Shown one piece after another: positions 55,482 to 63,749 of a stretch of 64,000 bases of DNA. The DNA is from Ectopseudomonas chengduensis. GTDB taxonomy: Bacteria > Pseudomonadota > Gammaproteobacteria > Pseudomonadales > Pseudomonadaceae. The notes beneath the pieces were generated by a model, which was not told where the DNA came from, ran no database searches, and saw only the letters and a program-made list of their open reading frames with translations. The stretch is from positions 1-64,000 of the forward strand of contig NZ_FMZQ01000003.1 in the NCBI RefSeq assembly GCF_900102635.1, given 5' to 3'. Positions within the stretch are counted from its first letter, which is position 1; every line of letters begins with the position of its first letter. The translations under genes and the position numbers were made by a program.

Positions 55482-56279
55482 TCATTGGGCCCACTTTGGC
55501 TTGCGCTTCTGCACGAAGGCCGTGGTGCCTTCGACGCCCTCGGCGCCGATGACCGCCGCGGCGAACTGTTCGGCGGCGCGGTCGAGCAGCGTGCCGAGGG
55601 CTTCGCGTTCGCTGGCCAGCAGCAGGGCTTTGGTCTGGGCGTTGGCCTGTGGCGCACACTGGCGAATCTGCTCCAGGGTCTCGTCCAGGCGTTGCTGCAG
55701 GGCGGCGTCATCGTGCTCGCAGTAGTGCACCAGACCCAGGCGCAGCGCCTCGGCACCGTCGAAGCGGGCGGCGGTCAGGGCCAGGCGGCGCGCCTGGGTC
55801 AGGCCGATGCGGCGCACCACGAAGGGGGCGATCTGCGCCGGGAGGATGCCGAGGGTGGTTTCCGGCAGGCCGAACTTGGCGCTGCTGGCCGCGATGGCTA
55901 CATCGGACACACAGGCAAGGCCGAAGCCGCCGCCGAGCACGGCGCCTTCCAGCACCGCCACCAGTACCTGCGGTGCGGCCTGGGCTTCCTCCAGCAGTGC
56001 GCCGAAGGCGCGGTTAAGCTCGCGGTAGGCGTCCCCACCTTTGGCACGGGCGCCGGCCATGTCCTTGATGTCGCCGCCGGCGCAGAAGTGCCCGCCCGCG
56101 CCGCGCAGGACGAGGGCACGCACGTTCGGATCATGGCGCACGGCCTCCAGGGTGGTGCGCAGTTCGCCGACCATGACCAGGCTCATGGCGTTGCGGCTGT
56201 CCGGGCGGTTGAGGGTGACATGCAGCACGCCACCTTCGAGGTTCAGCAGCAGGGTTTCGCAGGAGGGCAGATCGTTCAT
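55482..56279 (-). CDS. atuE: Isohexenylglutaconyl-CoA hydratase (enoyl-CoA hydratase family)
   Basis: 265 residues, crotonase fold. The first oxyanion-hole strand is GAGGHFCAGGDIKDM (60-74) and the second EGAVLGGGFGLACVSDVAIA (about 105-125). The candidate catalytic Glu lies in GLPETTLGILP. It adds water to isohexenylglutaconyl-CoA, the product of geranyl-CoA carboxylase. The start is the ATG of MNDLPSCETLL; an earlier in-frame start would add 20 residues made from the upstream REP. Assigned mainly by its place between atuD and atuF. Confidence 0.9.
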   Translation of the reverse strand: MNDLPSCETLLLNLEGGVLHVTLNRPDSRNAMSLVMVGELRTTLEAVRHDPNVRALVLRGAGGHFCAGGDIKDMAGARAKGGDAYRELNRAFGALLEEAQAAPQVLVAVLEGAVLGGGFGLACVSDVAIAASSAKFGLPETTLGILPAQIAPFVVRRIGLTQARRLALTAARFDGAEALRLGLVHYCEHDDAALQQRLDETLEQIRQCAPQANAQTKALLLASEREALGTLLDRAAEQFAAAVIGAEGVEGTTAFVQKRKPKWAQ

Positions 56280-56292
56280 TGCATACCTCGGT

Positions 56293-56348
56293 GTAGGGCG
56301 GGTGAAACCCGCCGCAACGCTGTGAGTGGCGGGTTTCACCCGCCCTAC
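56293..56348. repeat. REP doublet, family F4, between atuD and atuE
   Basis: GTAGGGCGGGTGAAACCCGCC facing GGCGGGTTTCACCCGCCCTAC. Nearly all of the 72-bp gap. Confidence 0.92.
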
Positions 56349-56351
56349 GGG

Positions 56352-57512
56352 TCAGCCTTTCTTCTTCCCCGGCAGGATGCCCATCAGCTTGCAGATGATG
56401 CCGAGCATGATCTCGTCGGCGCCGCCGCCGATGCTGACCAGGCGCACGTCGCGGTAGGCGCGCGACACCGGGTTGTCCCACATGAAGCCCATACCGCCCC
56501 AGTACTGCAGGCAGCTGTCGGACACTTCGCGGCCCAGGCGCCCGGCCTTGAGCTTGGCCATCGACGCCAGCTTGGTCACGTCGCGCCCTTTCACGTACTG
56601 CTCGGTGGCCTGATAGACCAGCGCGCGCAGGCACTCGATCTCGGTCTGCAACTCGGCCATGCGGAAGTGGATAACCTGGTTGTCGATCAGCGGTTGGCCG
56701 AAGGTGTGGCGCTGCTTGCAGTACTCGATGGTGGTGTCGACGCAGTGCTCCAGTCCCTTGATCATGTTGGCCGCGCCGAACAGGCGCTCTTCCTGGAACT
56801 GCAGCATCTGCATCATGAAACCGGCGCCTTCGTGGCCGATGCGATAGCGCTGCGGTACACGCACGTTGTCGAAGAACACCTGGGCGGTCTCGGAGCTGCG
56901 CATGCCGAGCTTGTCCAGGTGCGGGCTGACGCTGATGCCCAGGGTCTTCATTGGCACCATGATCAGCGACTTGTTGACGTGCGGCTTGTCGTCGCTGGTG
57001 TTGGCCAACAGACAGATAAAGTCGGCACTCGGAGAGTTGGTGATCCACATCTTGCTGCCGTTGATCACATAGTCGTCGCCGTCCTTGCGCGCGGTGGTCT
57101 TCAGGCCCGCCACGTCGGAGCCGGCACCGACCTCGGAGACGCCGATGCAGCCGACCATCTCGCCGCTGATGGCCGGGCGCAGGAACTCTTCGCGCAGCTC
57201 ATCGGAGCCGAAGCGTGCCAGGGCCGGGGTGCACATGTCGGTCTGCACGCCGATGGACATGGGGATGCCGCCGCAGTGGATGGTGCCGAACTCCTCGGCG
57301 GCGACTATCGAGTAGCTGTAGTCCAGGCCCATGCCGCCGAACTTCTCCGGTTTGGAGATGCCCAGTAGGCCCAGCTCGCCGGCCTTCTTGAAGATCTCGT
57401 GGATGGGGAAGCGGCCTTCCTTCTCCCAGGCGTCGACGTGCGGATTGATTTCCTTGTCGACGAAGTTGCGGACGGTACGGCGGAGTTCTTCGTGCTCTTG
57501 AGTGAAGATCAT
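56352..57512 (-). CDS. atuD: Citronellyl-CoA dehydrogenase (acyl-CoA dehydrogenase family)
   Basis: 386 residues, FAD flavoprotein introducing the 2,3 double bond of citronellyl-CoA; electrons go to ETF. Domain order is normal: N-terminal helices, GCIGVSEVGAGSDVAGLKTT and WITNSPSADF (FAD/substrate beta domain), and the C-terminal helical bundle with RHTFGQPL and GGGADEIMLGIICK. The usual C-terminal catalytic Glu position (YEG) reads IGGG here; by analogy with isovaleryl-CoA dehydrogenase E242 in QEERLFGA is the likely base, which suits branched substrates. The start is the ATG of MIFTQEHEELR. REP-derived codons would be added by an earlier start. Confidence 0.91.
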   Translation of the reverse strand: MIFTQEHEELRRTVRNFVDKEINPHVDAWEKEGRFPIHEIFKKAGELGLLGISKPEKFGGMGLDYSYSIVAAEEFGTIHCGGIPMSIGVQTDMCTPALARFGSDELREEFLRPAISGEMVGCIGVSEVGAGSDVAGLKTTARKDGDDYVINGSKMWITNSPSADFICLLANTSDDKPHVNKSLIMVPMKTLGISVSPHLDKLGMRSSETAQVFFDNVRVPQRYRIGHEGAGFMMQMLQFQEERLFGAANMIKGLEHCVDTTIEYCKQRHTFGQPLIDNQVIHFRMAELQTEIECLRALVYQATEQYVKGRDVTKLASMAKLKAGRLGREVSDSCLQYWGGMGFMWDNPVSRAYRDVRLVSIGGGADEIMLGIICKLMGILPGKKKG

Positions 57513-57541
57513 TGTTGTTGTGCTCCGTATCGAATGGGTCT

Positions 57542-57591
57542 GTAGGGCGGGTGAAAACCGCCACATGCTTGGCGGGTTTCACCCGCCCTAC
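57542..57591. repeat. REP doublet, family F4, between atuC and atuD
   Basis: GTAGGGCGGGTGAAAACCGCC facing GGCGGGTTTCACCCGCCCTAC. Its right arm ends 2 bp from the atuC stop. Confidence 0.92.
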
Positions 57592-57593
57592 GT

Positions 57594-59210
57594 TTAAAAT
57601 CTCGCGACGCCGAAGCTGCTTTTCTTCAACGGCCGCAGGTTGGCTTCGGCGCAGATATCCAGCAAAAAGCCCAGCAGCTTGCGCGTGTCGCGCGGGTCGA
57701 TCAGGCCGTCATCCCACAGGCTGGCGGTGCCATACAGCGCGGTGGACTGGCTGTCGAGCTTCTGTGCGGTCACGGTTTCCAGCATGTCGAGCATCTTTGG
57801 ATCTGCTTCCTTGCCCTCCTTGGCGTGCTTGTCCTCGGTGACGATGCGCAGCACCTTGCCGGCCTGAGCGCCGCCCATCACGGCGGTCTTGCTGTTGGGC
57901 CAGGCGAAGATAAAGCGTGGGTCGAGGCCGCGGCCGCACATGGCGTAGTTGCCAGCGCCGTAGGAGCCGCCGACGACGATGGTGAGCTTGGGCACAGTGG
58001 CGTTGGCCACGGCCTGGATCATCTTCGAGCCGTGCTTGATCACGCCGTTCTGCTCGGACTCCGTGCCGACCATGAAGCCGGTGGTGTTGTGGAAGAACAG
58101 GATCGGCGTGTTGCTCTGCTCGCACAGCTGGATGAACTGCGCCGCCTTGGCCGCGCCCTGCGGGGTGATCGGGCCGTTGTTGCCGATGAAACCGCAGGCC
58201 TGGCCTTCGATCTGCAGGTGGCCGCATACGGTCTGGCTGTCGAACTCGTTCTTGAAGTCGAGGAACTCCGAGCCATCGGCAATGCGCGCGATGATCTCGC
58301 GTACGTCGTAGGGCTTCTTGGCGTCGGCCGGCACCAGGCCGAGCAGTTCCTCTGCCGGGTACAGCGGTTCGCGCCAGCTTTTCGCCGGGCGTGCCGGCAA
58401 CTGCTGGTTCCACGGCAGCATGCCAAGGATCTCGCGCGCCAGGCGTACACCGTCGGCGTCATTCTCGGCCAGGTACTCGGCGGTGCCGGCGACCTGGGCG
58501 TGCATCTCGGCGCCGCCGAGTTGCTCGTCGGTGGCGATCTCGCCGGTGGCGGCCTTAAGCAGAGGCGGGCCGGCGAGGAACATCTTGGCCTTGCCGCGTA
58601 CCACCACCACGTAGTCCGACAGGCCGGGCTGGTAAGCCCCGCCAGCGGTGCTGGAACCATGCACCACGGTGATCTGCGGCAGGCCCATGGCGGACATGCG
58701 CGCCTGGTTGGCGAAGCCGCGTGCACCTTCGACGAAGATGTCGGCGGCATAGTTGAGGTTGGCGCCGCCGCTCTCGGCCAGGGTCACCACCGGCAGCTTG
58801 TTCTCGAAGGCGATCTGCTGCAGGCGCAGCGACTTCTTCAGGCCAGTGGGGGAGATGGTGCCGCCCTTGATCGCGCTGTTGTTGGCGATCACCAGGCAAC
58901 GCACGCCAGCGATGTAACCGATGCCGGCGATGATGCCGCCGCCGGCCTGGCTGCCGTCCTTGTCGTCGTGCAGCTTGTAGCCGGCCAGCGAGGACAGTTC
59001 GAGGAACGGTGCGCCGGCGTCGAGCAGCAGGTTGATGCGTTCACGCGGCAGCAATTGGCCACGCTTCTCGAACTTGGCCTTGGCTTCCTGCGCCTTGTCG
59101 AGCACCTTCTGCTCGACGTCGCGGAAGGTTGCGATGGCTGCCAGCATGGCTTCGCGGTTCTGCGCGAAGGCTTCGCCATGCACATCGATTTCCGATTGGA
59201 TCACGGGCAT
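57594..59210 (-). CDS. atuC: Geranyl-CoA carboxylase, carboxyltransferase beta subunit
   Basis: 538 residues, two crotonase-like domains. N-domain acyl-CoA region: RGQLLPRERINLLLD, LSSLAGYKLHDD, VTLAESGGANLNYAAD. C-domain biotin/CoA region: GFIGNNGPITPQGAAKAAQF, LFFHNTTGFMVGTESE, VVGGSYGAGNYAMCGRG. It transfers CO2 from AtuF-biotin to geranyl-CoA. LiuB is a close paralogue; gene context gives the atu assignment. AtuB stops 4 bp before this start, the only atu junction without a REP. Confidence 0.92.
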   Translation of the reverse strand: MPVIQSEIDVHGEAFAQNREAMLAAIATFRDVEQKVLDKAQEAKAKFEKRGQLLPRERINLLLDAGAPFLELSSLAGYKLHDDKDGSQAGGGIIAGIGYIAGVRCLVIANNSAIKGGTISPTGLKKSLRLQQIAFENKLPVVTLAESGGANLNYAADIFVEGARGFANQARMSAMGLPQITVVHGSSTAGGAYQPGLSDYVVVVRGKAKMFLAGPPLLKAATGEIATDEQLGGAEMHAQVAGTAEYLAENDADGVRLAREILGMLPWNQQLPARPAKSWREPLYPAEELLGLVPADAKKPYDVREIIARIADGSEFLDFKNEFDSQTVCGHLQIEGQACGFIGNNGPITPQGAAKAAQFIQLCEQSNTPILFFHNTTGFMVGTESEQNGVIKHGSKMIQAVANATVPKLTIVVGGSYGAGNYAMCGRGLDPRFIFAWPNSKTAVMGGAQAGKVLRIVTEDKHAKEGKEADPKMLDMLETVTAQKLDSQSTALYGTASLWDDGLIDPRDTRKLLGFLLDICAEANLRPLKKSSFGVARF

Positions 59211-59214
59211 CGCC

Positions 59215-60084
59215 TTACTCCTGATCTTTCAGTACATCGGGCAGGTAGGCCCGGTGGAAACCGTTGTAGGGCTCGCTGTTTTTCGCCTTGCCCAGCGTCC
59301 AGGCATGGGTGCCCTGGCTGGCGGCGCCATCGATGCGGATGGTGTTGCCGCTGATGAAGTTGGCGCCGGGGCTGAGCAGGAAGACGATGGCCGCGGCCAC
59401 CTCGGACTCGCTGCCGATGCGTTGCAGCGGCACGTGATCCTTGAGATTGCGGATCATGTTCTTCATCGACTCGGGGTAGGTGTCCATGCCGCTGGAGGCG
59501 ATCCAGCCCGGCGCCACGGCGTTGACCCGCACGCCGGCGTGGCCCCACTCGTAGGCGGCGGTCTTGGTGAAGTTCTCCATACCAGCGCGCGCGGCCCCGG
59601 AGTGGCCCATGCCGGGCATGCCTCCCCACATGTCGGCGAGCATGTTGACGATGCTGCCGCCGTGCTTGCTCATGCTCTGCAGGAAGACTTCCTTGGCCAC
59701 CAGAAAGCCGCCGACCAGGTTGGTACGCACCACGGTCTCGAAGCCTTTCTGGTTGATGCCGATCAGCGGCGCGGGGAACTGGCCGCCAGCGTTGTTGACC
59801 AGGTGATGGATGCGTCCGCGCTGCGCAATCACAGCACCGACCATGGCCTTCACGGCTTCTTCGTCACGGATGTCGCAGACCTGGAAGCTGGCGCTGCCGC
59901 CGTCCTCGGTGATCTCGGTGCAGGTCTTCTCCAGCTTTTCCTGCTTGCGCCCGACCAGCACCACATGAGCGCCCAGGTGGGCCAGCTCGTGGGCCACGCA
60001 GCGGCCGATGCCACTGCCACCGCCGGTGACCAGGATGGTCTGGCCTTCGAACAGGCCGGGTTTGAATACGGAGTCGTAGCTCAT
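59215..60084 (-). CDS. atuB: Short-chain dehydrogenase/reductase (2,4-dienoyl-CoA reductase-like)
   Basis: 289 residues. Cofactor loop TGGGSGIGR (20-28), VNNAGGQFPAPLI, and C-terminal NFISGNTIRIDGA. The classical YxxxK is not visible: the equivalent stretch reads HSGAARAGMENF (161-172), the arrangement of 2,4-dienoyl-CoA and trans-2-enoyl-CoA reductases, where the catalytic residues sit elsewhere. It takes the atuB place of the P. aeruginosa cluster. A reductase step on an unsaturated CoA ester fits better than alcohol oxidation, but this is inference. A REP doublet separates it from atuA. Confidence 0.87.
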   Translation of the reverse strand: MSYDSVFKPGLFEGQTILVTGGGSGIGRCVAHELAHLGAHVVLVGRKQEKLEKTCTEITEDGGSASFQVCDIRDEEAVKAMVGAVIAQRGRIHHLVNNAGGQFPAPLIGINQKGFETVVRTNLVGGFLVAKEVFLQSMSKHGGSIVNMLADMWGGMPGMGHSGAARAGMENFTKTAAYEWGHAGVRVNAVAPGWIASSGMDTYPESMKNMIRNLKDHVPLQRIGSESEVAAAIVFLLSPGANFISGNTIRIDGAASQGTHAWTLGKAKNSEPYNGFHRAYLPDVLKDQE

Positions 60085-60109
60085 TGTTCTTGTTGTCCTG
60101 AGTGATACC

Positions 60110-60159
60110 GGTGCGCGCAGCGCACCCTACGGGCGGGTGTAGGGTGCGCCGTGCGCACC
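60110..60159. repeat. REP doublet, family F2, overlapping the 3' end of atuA
   Basis: GGTGCGCGCAGCGCACCCTAC and GTAGGGTGCGCCGTGCGCACC with 8 bp between, arms outward compared with other F2 copies. The right arm lies inside atuA and encodes its last residues. Confidence 0.88.
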
Positions 60160-61947
60160 AGTCAAGGTCTCGGCCAGTGCCCTGGGCACCGGCACCGGGA
60201 ATTCCAGCAGTTGCTGGGCGAACGCCTTGCCCTGCGGGTCGATGCGCAGGCTGGCGACGCCACCACCGCCAAGCGCGTTTTCCAGCAGGAAGTTGAGGCT
60301 GTGGCTGCCCGGCAGGTACCAGCGGCTGACGCGACCCTGCTCGGCGTCCAGGGTATGCGCCATCCACTTGGCCACGGCTTCGGGTGTCAACGCAGCGGCT
60401 ATCCACGCCAGGTATTCGGGCTGTCTCGCCATCACGCCGATGTTGCTGTGATTGCCCTTGTCGCCGGAGCGGGCCACGGCCAGGCGGATCAGTGGCACGG
60501 AGGCGTCGGCTTCGCCCATCGGTACGGGCAGGGCGGCCGGCGCGTGCAGTCGCTCGGGGTTGAAGGCATCGACCTGGGGCAGGGTGACCGGCTGGCGCTC
60601 GCCGCCGATTTCCACCTCCAGCGCGCAGGCGCTCTTGTCCACCAGGAAGCTGAGCAGGCGGATCACCGGGTAGACGGTGGGACGACCACCGACGATGCCG
60701 GTCAGGCCCGGTGCCATGCCAGTGGCGGCCTGGGCGATCTCGCGGGAGAAGAGGATCAGCGCCTCCTTCTTGGCATGACGCACGGCGATCTTCACCACCA
60801 GCTCGCGACTATCCTGGCGACGAGCGTGGGCACCATAGGTGGCCTCGCTACCCAGCAGCTCGACGCTGACCTCCTGGTAACGGCCCCAGCCACGTTCAGC
60901 AAACATCTCTTCGGTCTTGTTGATGATCGCCTGGCTGACCCGCTCGGCCTTGGCCACCGCATCGATACCGGCGAGCACGCAGCTGGCGGTGCAGCGAAAA
61001 CCGTCCGGGTGGGTGGCGCTGACCTTGTATTGCCCGGTGGGCGGCAGGCCGCGCGCGCCCTGCAGCTGCACGCGGTGGTCGCCGACCTGGCTCAGCGCGA
61101 CCTGGGTGAAATCGCAGACTACATCCGGCAGCAGATAGGCGCGCGGGTCGCCGATCTCGTAGAGCATCTGCTCGCCAACGGTAAAAGGCGTGACCAGGCC
61201 GCCGGAACCCTCCGGCTTGGTCACGACGAAGCGGCCATCGTCCTCGACTTCGACGATGGGAAAACCGATGTGCTCGTAGTCCGGCACGTCGCGCCAGTCG
61301 GTGAAGTTGCCACCGGTGCACTGCGCGCCGCACTCGATGATGTGCCCGGCCAGCGCAGCCTGGGCCAGCTTGTCGTAGTCGCTCCAGGACCAGCCGAACT
61401 CGTGCACCAGGGCGGCGCTGACCACGGCGCTGTCGACCACGCGGCCGGTGATGACGATGTCGGCGCCCTGTTCCAGCGCGGCGACGATGCCCGGTGCGCC
61501 CAGGTAGGCGTTGACCGAAACGCAGAAGGGCGGCAGCGGCGCGCCCGTGAACATCTCGCGGGTGCCGGCCTTGACCAGCTCACCGAGCTTGGGCTGCAGG
61601 TTGTCGCCATGCAGCACGGCAATCTTCAGCTGTACGCCGGCCTGTTCGCAGGCGGCGCTCAGGGCGGCGGCGCAGGCCATCGGGTTGACCCCGCCGGCGT
61701 TGCTGATGACGCGGATCTTCTTCGTCGCGATGTTGCCCAGCAGCGGCGCGAGCACCTCGACGAAATCGCGGGCATAGCCGTCGTCAGGCTTCTTCATACG
61801 GGCGCCGGCCATGATCGACATGGTGATCTCGGCCAGGTAGTCGAACACCAGGTAATCCAGTTCGGCACCCTGAACCAGTTGAGCGGCAGCGGTGGAGGTG
61901 TCGCCCCAGAAGGCCGAGGCGCAGCCGATGCGTACGGTTTTGTTCAT
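60127..61947 (-). CDS. atuA: AtuA family protein (DUF1446), acyclic terpene utilisation
   Basis: 606 residues, required for citronellol/geraniol growth in P. aeruginosa; its reaction is unknown. N-terminal DUF1446 domain (about 1-450): [73 protein letters not shown], followed by a smaller C-terminal domain (about 490-600, [20 protein letters not shown] and [16 protein letters not shown]). The start is the ATG of MNKTVRIG, with an alternative seven codons earlier. The last residues ([10 protein letters not shown]) and the stop come from a REP doublet. First gene of the atu operon, divergent from atuR. Confidence 0.92.
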   Translation of the reverse strand: MNKTVRIGCASAFWGDTSTAAAQLVQGAELDYLVFDYLAEITMSIMAGARMKKPDDGYARDFVEVLAPLLGNIATKKIRVISNAGGVNPMACAAALSAACEQAGVQLKIAVLHGDNLQPKLGELVKAGTREMFTGAPLPPFCVSVNAYLGAPGIVAALEQGADIVITGRVVDSAVVSAALVHEFGWSWSDYDKLAQAALAGHIIECGAQCTGGNFTDWRDVPDYEHIGFPIVEVEDDGRFVVTKPEGSGGLVTPFTVGEQMLYEIGDPRAYLLPDVVCDFTQVALSQVGDHRVQLQGARGLPPTGQYKVSATHPDGFRCTASCVLAGIDAVAKAERVSQAIINKTEEMFAERGWGRYQEVSVELLGSEATYGAHARRQDSRELVVKIAVRHAKKEALILFSREIAQAATGMAPGLTGIVGGRPTVYPVIRLLSFLVDKSACALEVEIGGERQPVTLPQVDAFNPERLHAPAALPVPMGEADASVPLIRLAVARSGDKGNHSNIGVMARQPEYLAWIAAALTPEAVAKWMAHTLDAEQGRVSRWYLPGSHSLNFLLENALGGGGVASLRIDPQGKAFAQQLLEFPVPVPRALAETLTGAHGAPYTRP

Positions 61948-61990
61948 TGGAATTGGCCCGTCACACATTGAGAAGGTGAGTTGACATTAC

Positions 61991-62106
61991 CAAGCAAGCG
62001 CTTGGTTGAAAAGTGGCGAGAGACGGCAATTCGGCCAAAAATGCGCCCAAGCGCTTGCTTGGTCAGCGCCTGCCGCATACATTTCATCAAGCAAGACAAG
62101 CACTTG
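61991..62106. promoter_or_regulatory. AtuR operator region with three palindromic boxes
   Basis: CAAGCGCTTG occurs at 61995-62004 and 62048-62057, each inside CCAAGCAAGCGCTTGG-like sequence but on opposite strands. A one-mismatch copy CAAGCACTTG lies at 62097-62106. Spacing is 53 and 49 bp, about five helical turns. The 221-bp gap between atuA and atuR contains no gene. AtuR is known in P. aeruginosa to bind inverted repeats in this gap. Confidence 0.8.
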
Positions 62107-62168
62107 CCGGCAGCATAGAGAATTCATCAGAACAATCGCCGTGCAAGGCAATCAGGGGAGAAGTCAGC

Positions 62169-62792
62169 GTGGACGAACACAGAGCCCAGGCCGTGATGCA
62201 GGAGCTGGTCGCCAGCGGCCAGGTAACCGATCCGGACAGTGCCCGTGGCAAGCTGTTGCAGATGGCTGCGCACCTGTTTCGCAGCAAGGGTTACGAGCGC
62301 ACGACGGTGCGCGATCTGGCTGCCGCCATCGGTATTCAGTCCGGCAGCATCTTTCACCACTTCAAGAGCAAGGAAGAGATCCTGCGTTCGGTGATGGAGG
62401 AAACCATCGTCTACAACACCGCCCTGATGCGTGCTGCACTGGCCGAGGCGCAGGACACCCGCGAGCGGCTGCTGGCGCTGATCCGCTGCGAGTTGCAGTC
62501 GATCATGGGCGGTACCGGCGAGGCCATGGCGGTATTGGTGTACGAGTGGCGTTCCCTTTCGGAGGAGGGCCAGGCGCAGGTACTGGCCTTGCGTGATACC
62601 TACGAGCAGATCTGGCTGGCGGTACTGGGCGAGGCGCGCGAGGCCGGTTACTTCAAGGGCGACCCGTTCATTCAGCGGCGTTTTCTCACCGGTGCGCTGA
62701 GCTGGACCAATACCTGGTTCCGTTCGCAGGGACCAATGACGCTGGATCAGCTGGCTGAAGAGGCGTTGTCATTGGTGTGTAAGGAAGCCTGA
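62169..62792 (+). CDS. atuR: TetR-family repressor of the atu cluster
   Basis: 207 residues from a GTG start with GGGGAG upstream; an ATG far upstream would read through the operators. The helix-turn-helix lies at about 46-66 (VRDLAAAIGIQSGSIFHHFK, SKEEILRSVMEE). A C-terminal all-helical ligand and dimer domain follows, ending MTLDQLAEEALSLVCKEA. It is divergent from atuA and flanked by three CAAGCGCTTG-type boxes, one of which is close enough to overlap its own promoter. In P. aeruginosa AtuR represses the atu operon; the likely inducer is a pathway CoA ester. Confidence 0.92.
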   Translation: MDEHRAQAVMQELVASGQVTDPDSARGKLLQMAAHLFRSKGYERTTVRDLAAAIGIQSGSIFHHFKSKEEILRSVMEETIVYNTALMRAALAEAQDTRERLLALIRCELQSIMGGTGEAMAVLVYEWRSLSEEGQAQVLALRDTYEQIWLAVLGEAREAGYFKGDPFIQRRFLTGALSWTNTWFRSQGPMTLDQLAEEALSLVCKEA

Positions 62793-62887
62793 GCGAATTC
62801 GGCTAGGATAGGAGCAACTGCCGGTTTTCGGCTCGAACACGGGCGCTGGGGTGTTCCCGCGTTGTGATCCGTGACGAGAGGTCGAGT

Positions 62888-63673
62888 TTGCGCGCACTAG
62901 CCTTTTGCCTGTTGTGCAGTCTTTCGCTGTTGCATGTGCCTGCTGCCCTTGCCCTGCAGGAGGTGCGTGTCGGTGGTTATCACTTCCCGCCATATCTGGA
63001 CAAACCCGAATCACCTTATCCGCAAGGCTTGGTGCCCGAGTTGTTACGCGCGCTCAATGCGGCGCAGCAGCAATACCGTTTCGTCCTGGTGCCGACCTCG
63101 GCGACCCGCCGTTACCGCGACCTCGAGAGCGGCCGCTTCGATCTGATGTTCTTCGAGTCCAGTCGCTGGGGGTGGCAGGGCACTTCATACCTGGCCTTGG
63201 GACTGGATATCGATGATGCGGAAGTCTATGTCGCCGCGGCGGAGCCGGGGCGTGGACAAGACTATTTCGAGGATTTCAACGACAAGCGCATGGCGCTCTA
63301 CAACGGCTATCACTATGGTTTTGCCAGTTTCGATGCCGACCCTGATTATCTCGCGCGCACATTCAATGCGCTGTTGACCTATTCCCACGATAGCAACCTG
63401 CGCATGCTGCTGGCGCGGCGCGTCGATATCGCCGTGGTGACGCGCTCGTACCTAGAGCTGTTTCTGGATCGGCATCCGGAAATGCTGCCCGAGTTGCTGG
63501 TTTCCGATCGGCTGGATCAGTTCTATCACCATCAGGTGCTGCTGCGGCCCAAGGGGCCGCTGAGCCCGGCTGAAGTTGCCGAGTTGTTGAACCGGCTGCA
63601 GGCCAGTGGAGAATTATCGAAGCTACTTGGGCGCTATCGTCTGACATTGGGCTACAAAGTGTCAGTGCAGTGA
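62888..63673 (+). CDS. Stand-alone periplasmic solute-binding protein, family 3 type
   Basis: 261 residues from TTG (62888) with GAGAGG six bases before; a GTG eight codons upstream is the alternative. Signal peptide to about residue 22 (LHVPAALA). The mature part is a family-3 binding fold: VRVGGYHFPPYLD, QGLVPELLRALNAAQQQYRF, RRYRDLESGRFDLMFFESSRW and a second lobe (ARRVDIAVVTRSYLELFLDR). There is no transporter gene beside it; a paralogue follows after 76 bp. Sensor partner or accessory binding protein are both possible; ligand unknown. Confidence 0.8.
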   Translation: MRALAFCLLCSLSLLHVPAALALQEVRVGGYHFPPYLDKPESPYPQGLVPELLRALNAAQQQYRFVLVPTSATRRYRDLESGRFDLMFFESSRWGWQGTSYLALGLDIDDAEVYVAAAEPGRGQDYFEDFNDKRMALYNGYHYGFASFDADPDYLARTFNALLTYSHDSNLRMLLARRVDIAVVTRSYLELFLDRHPEMLPELLVSDRLDQFYHHQVLLRPKGPLSPAEVAELLNRLQASGELSKLLGRYRLTLGYKVSVQ

Positions 63674-63749
63674 AAATCCATCTGGTCGGTCAGGAGAGAC
63701 TGGAGTAGTGTGCACCACACTAAGAGAAGGAATTTTTTGGGGACTCGAG

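Noticed and set aside
55397..55756. N-terminal extension of AtuF by 120 residues
   Set aside because: The extension runs through the F3 REP and antisense of atuE; the family start MPAFNKILIANRGE has a good ribosome site.
60151..61971. 606-codon plus-strand frame over atuA (also 55326-57368 over atuE/atuD and 57825-59354 over atuC)
   Set aside because: Ala/Gly/His-rich mirror frames of the atu genes; the minus-strand products match known families throughout.
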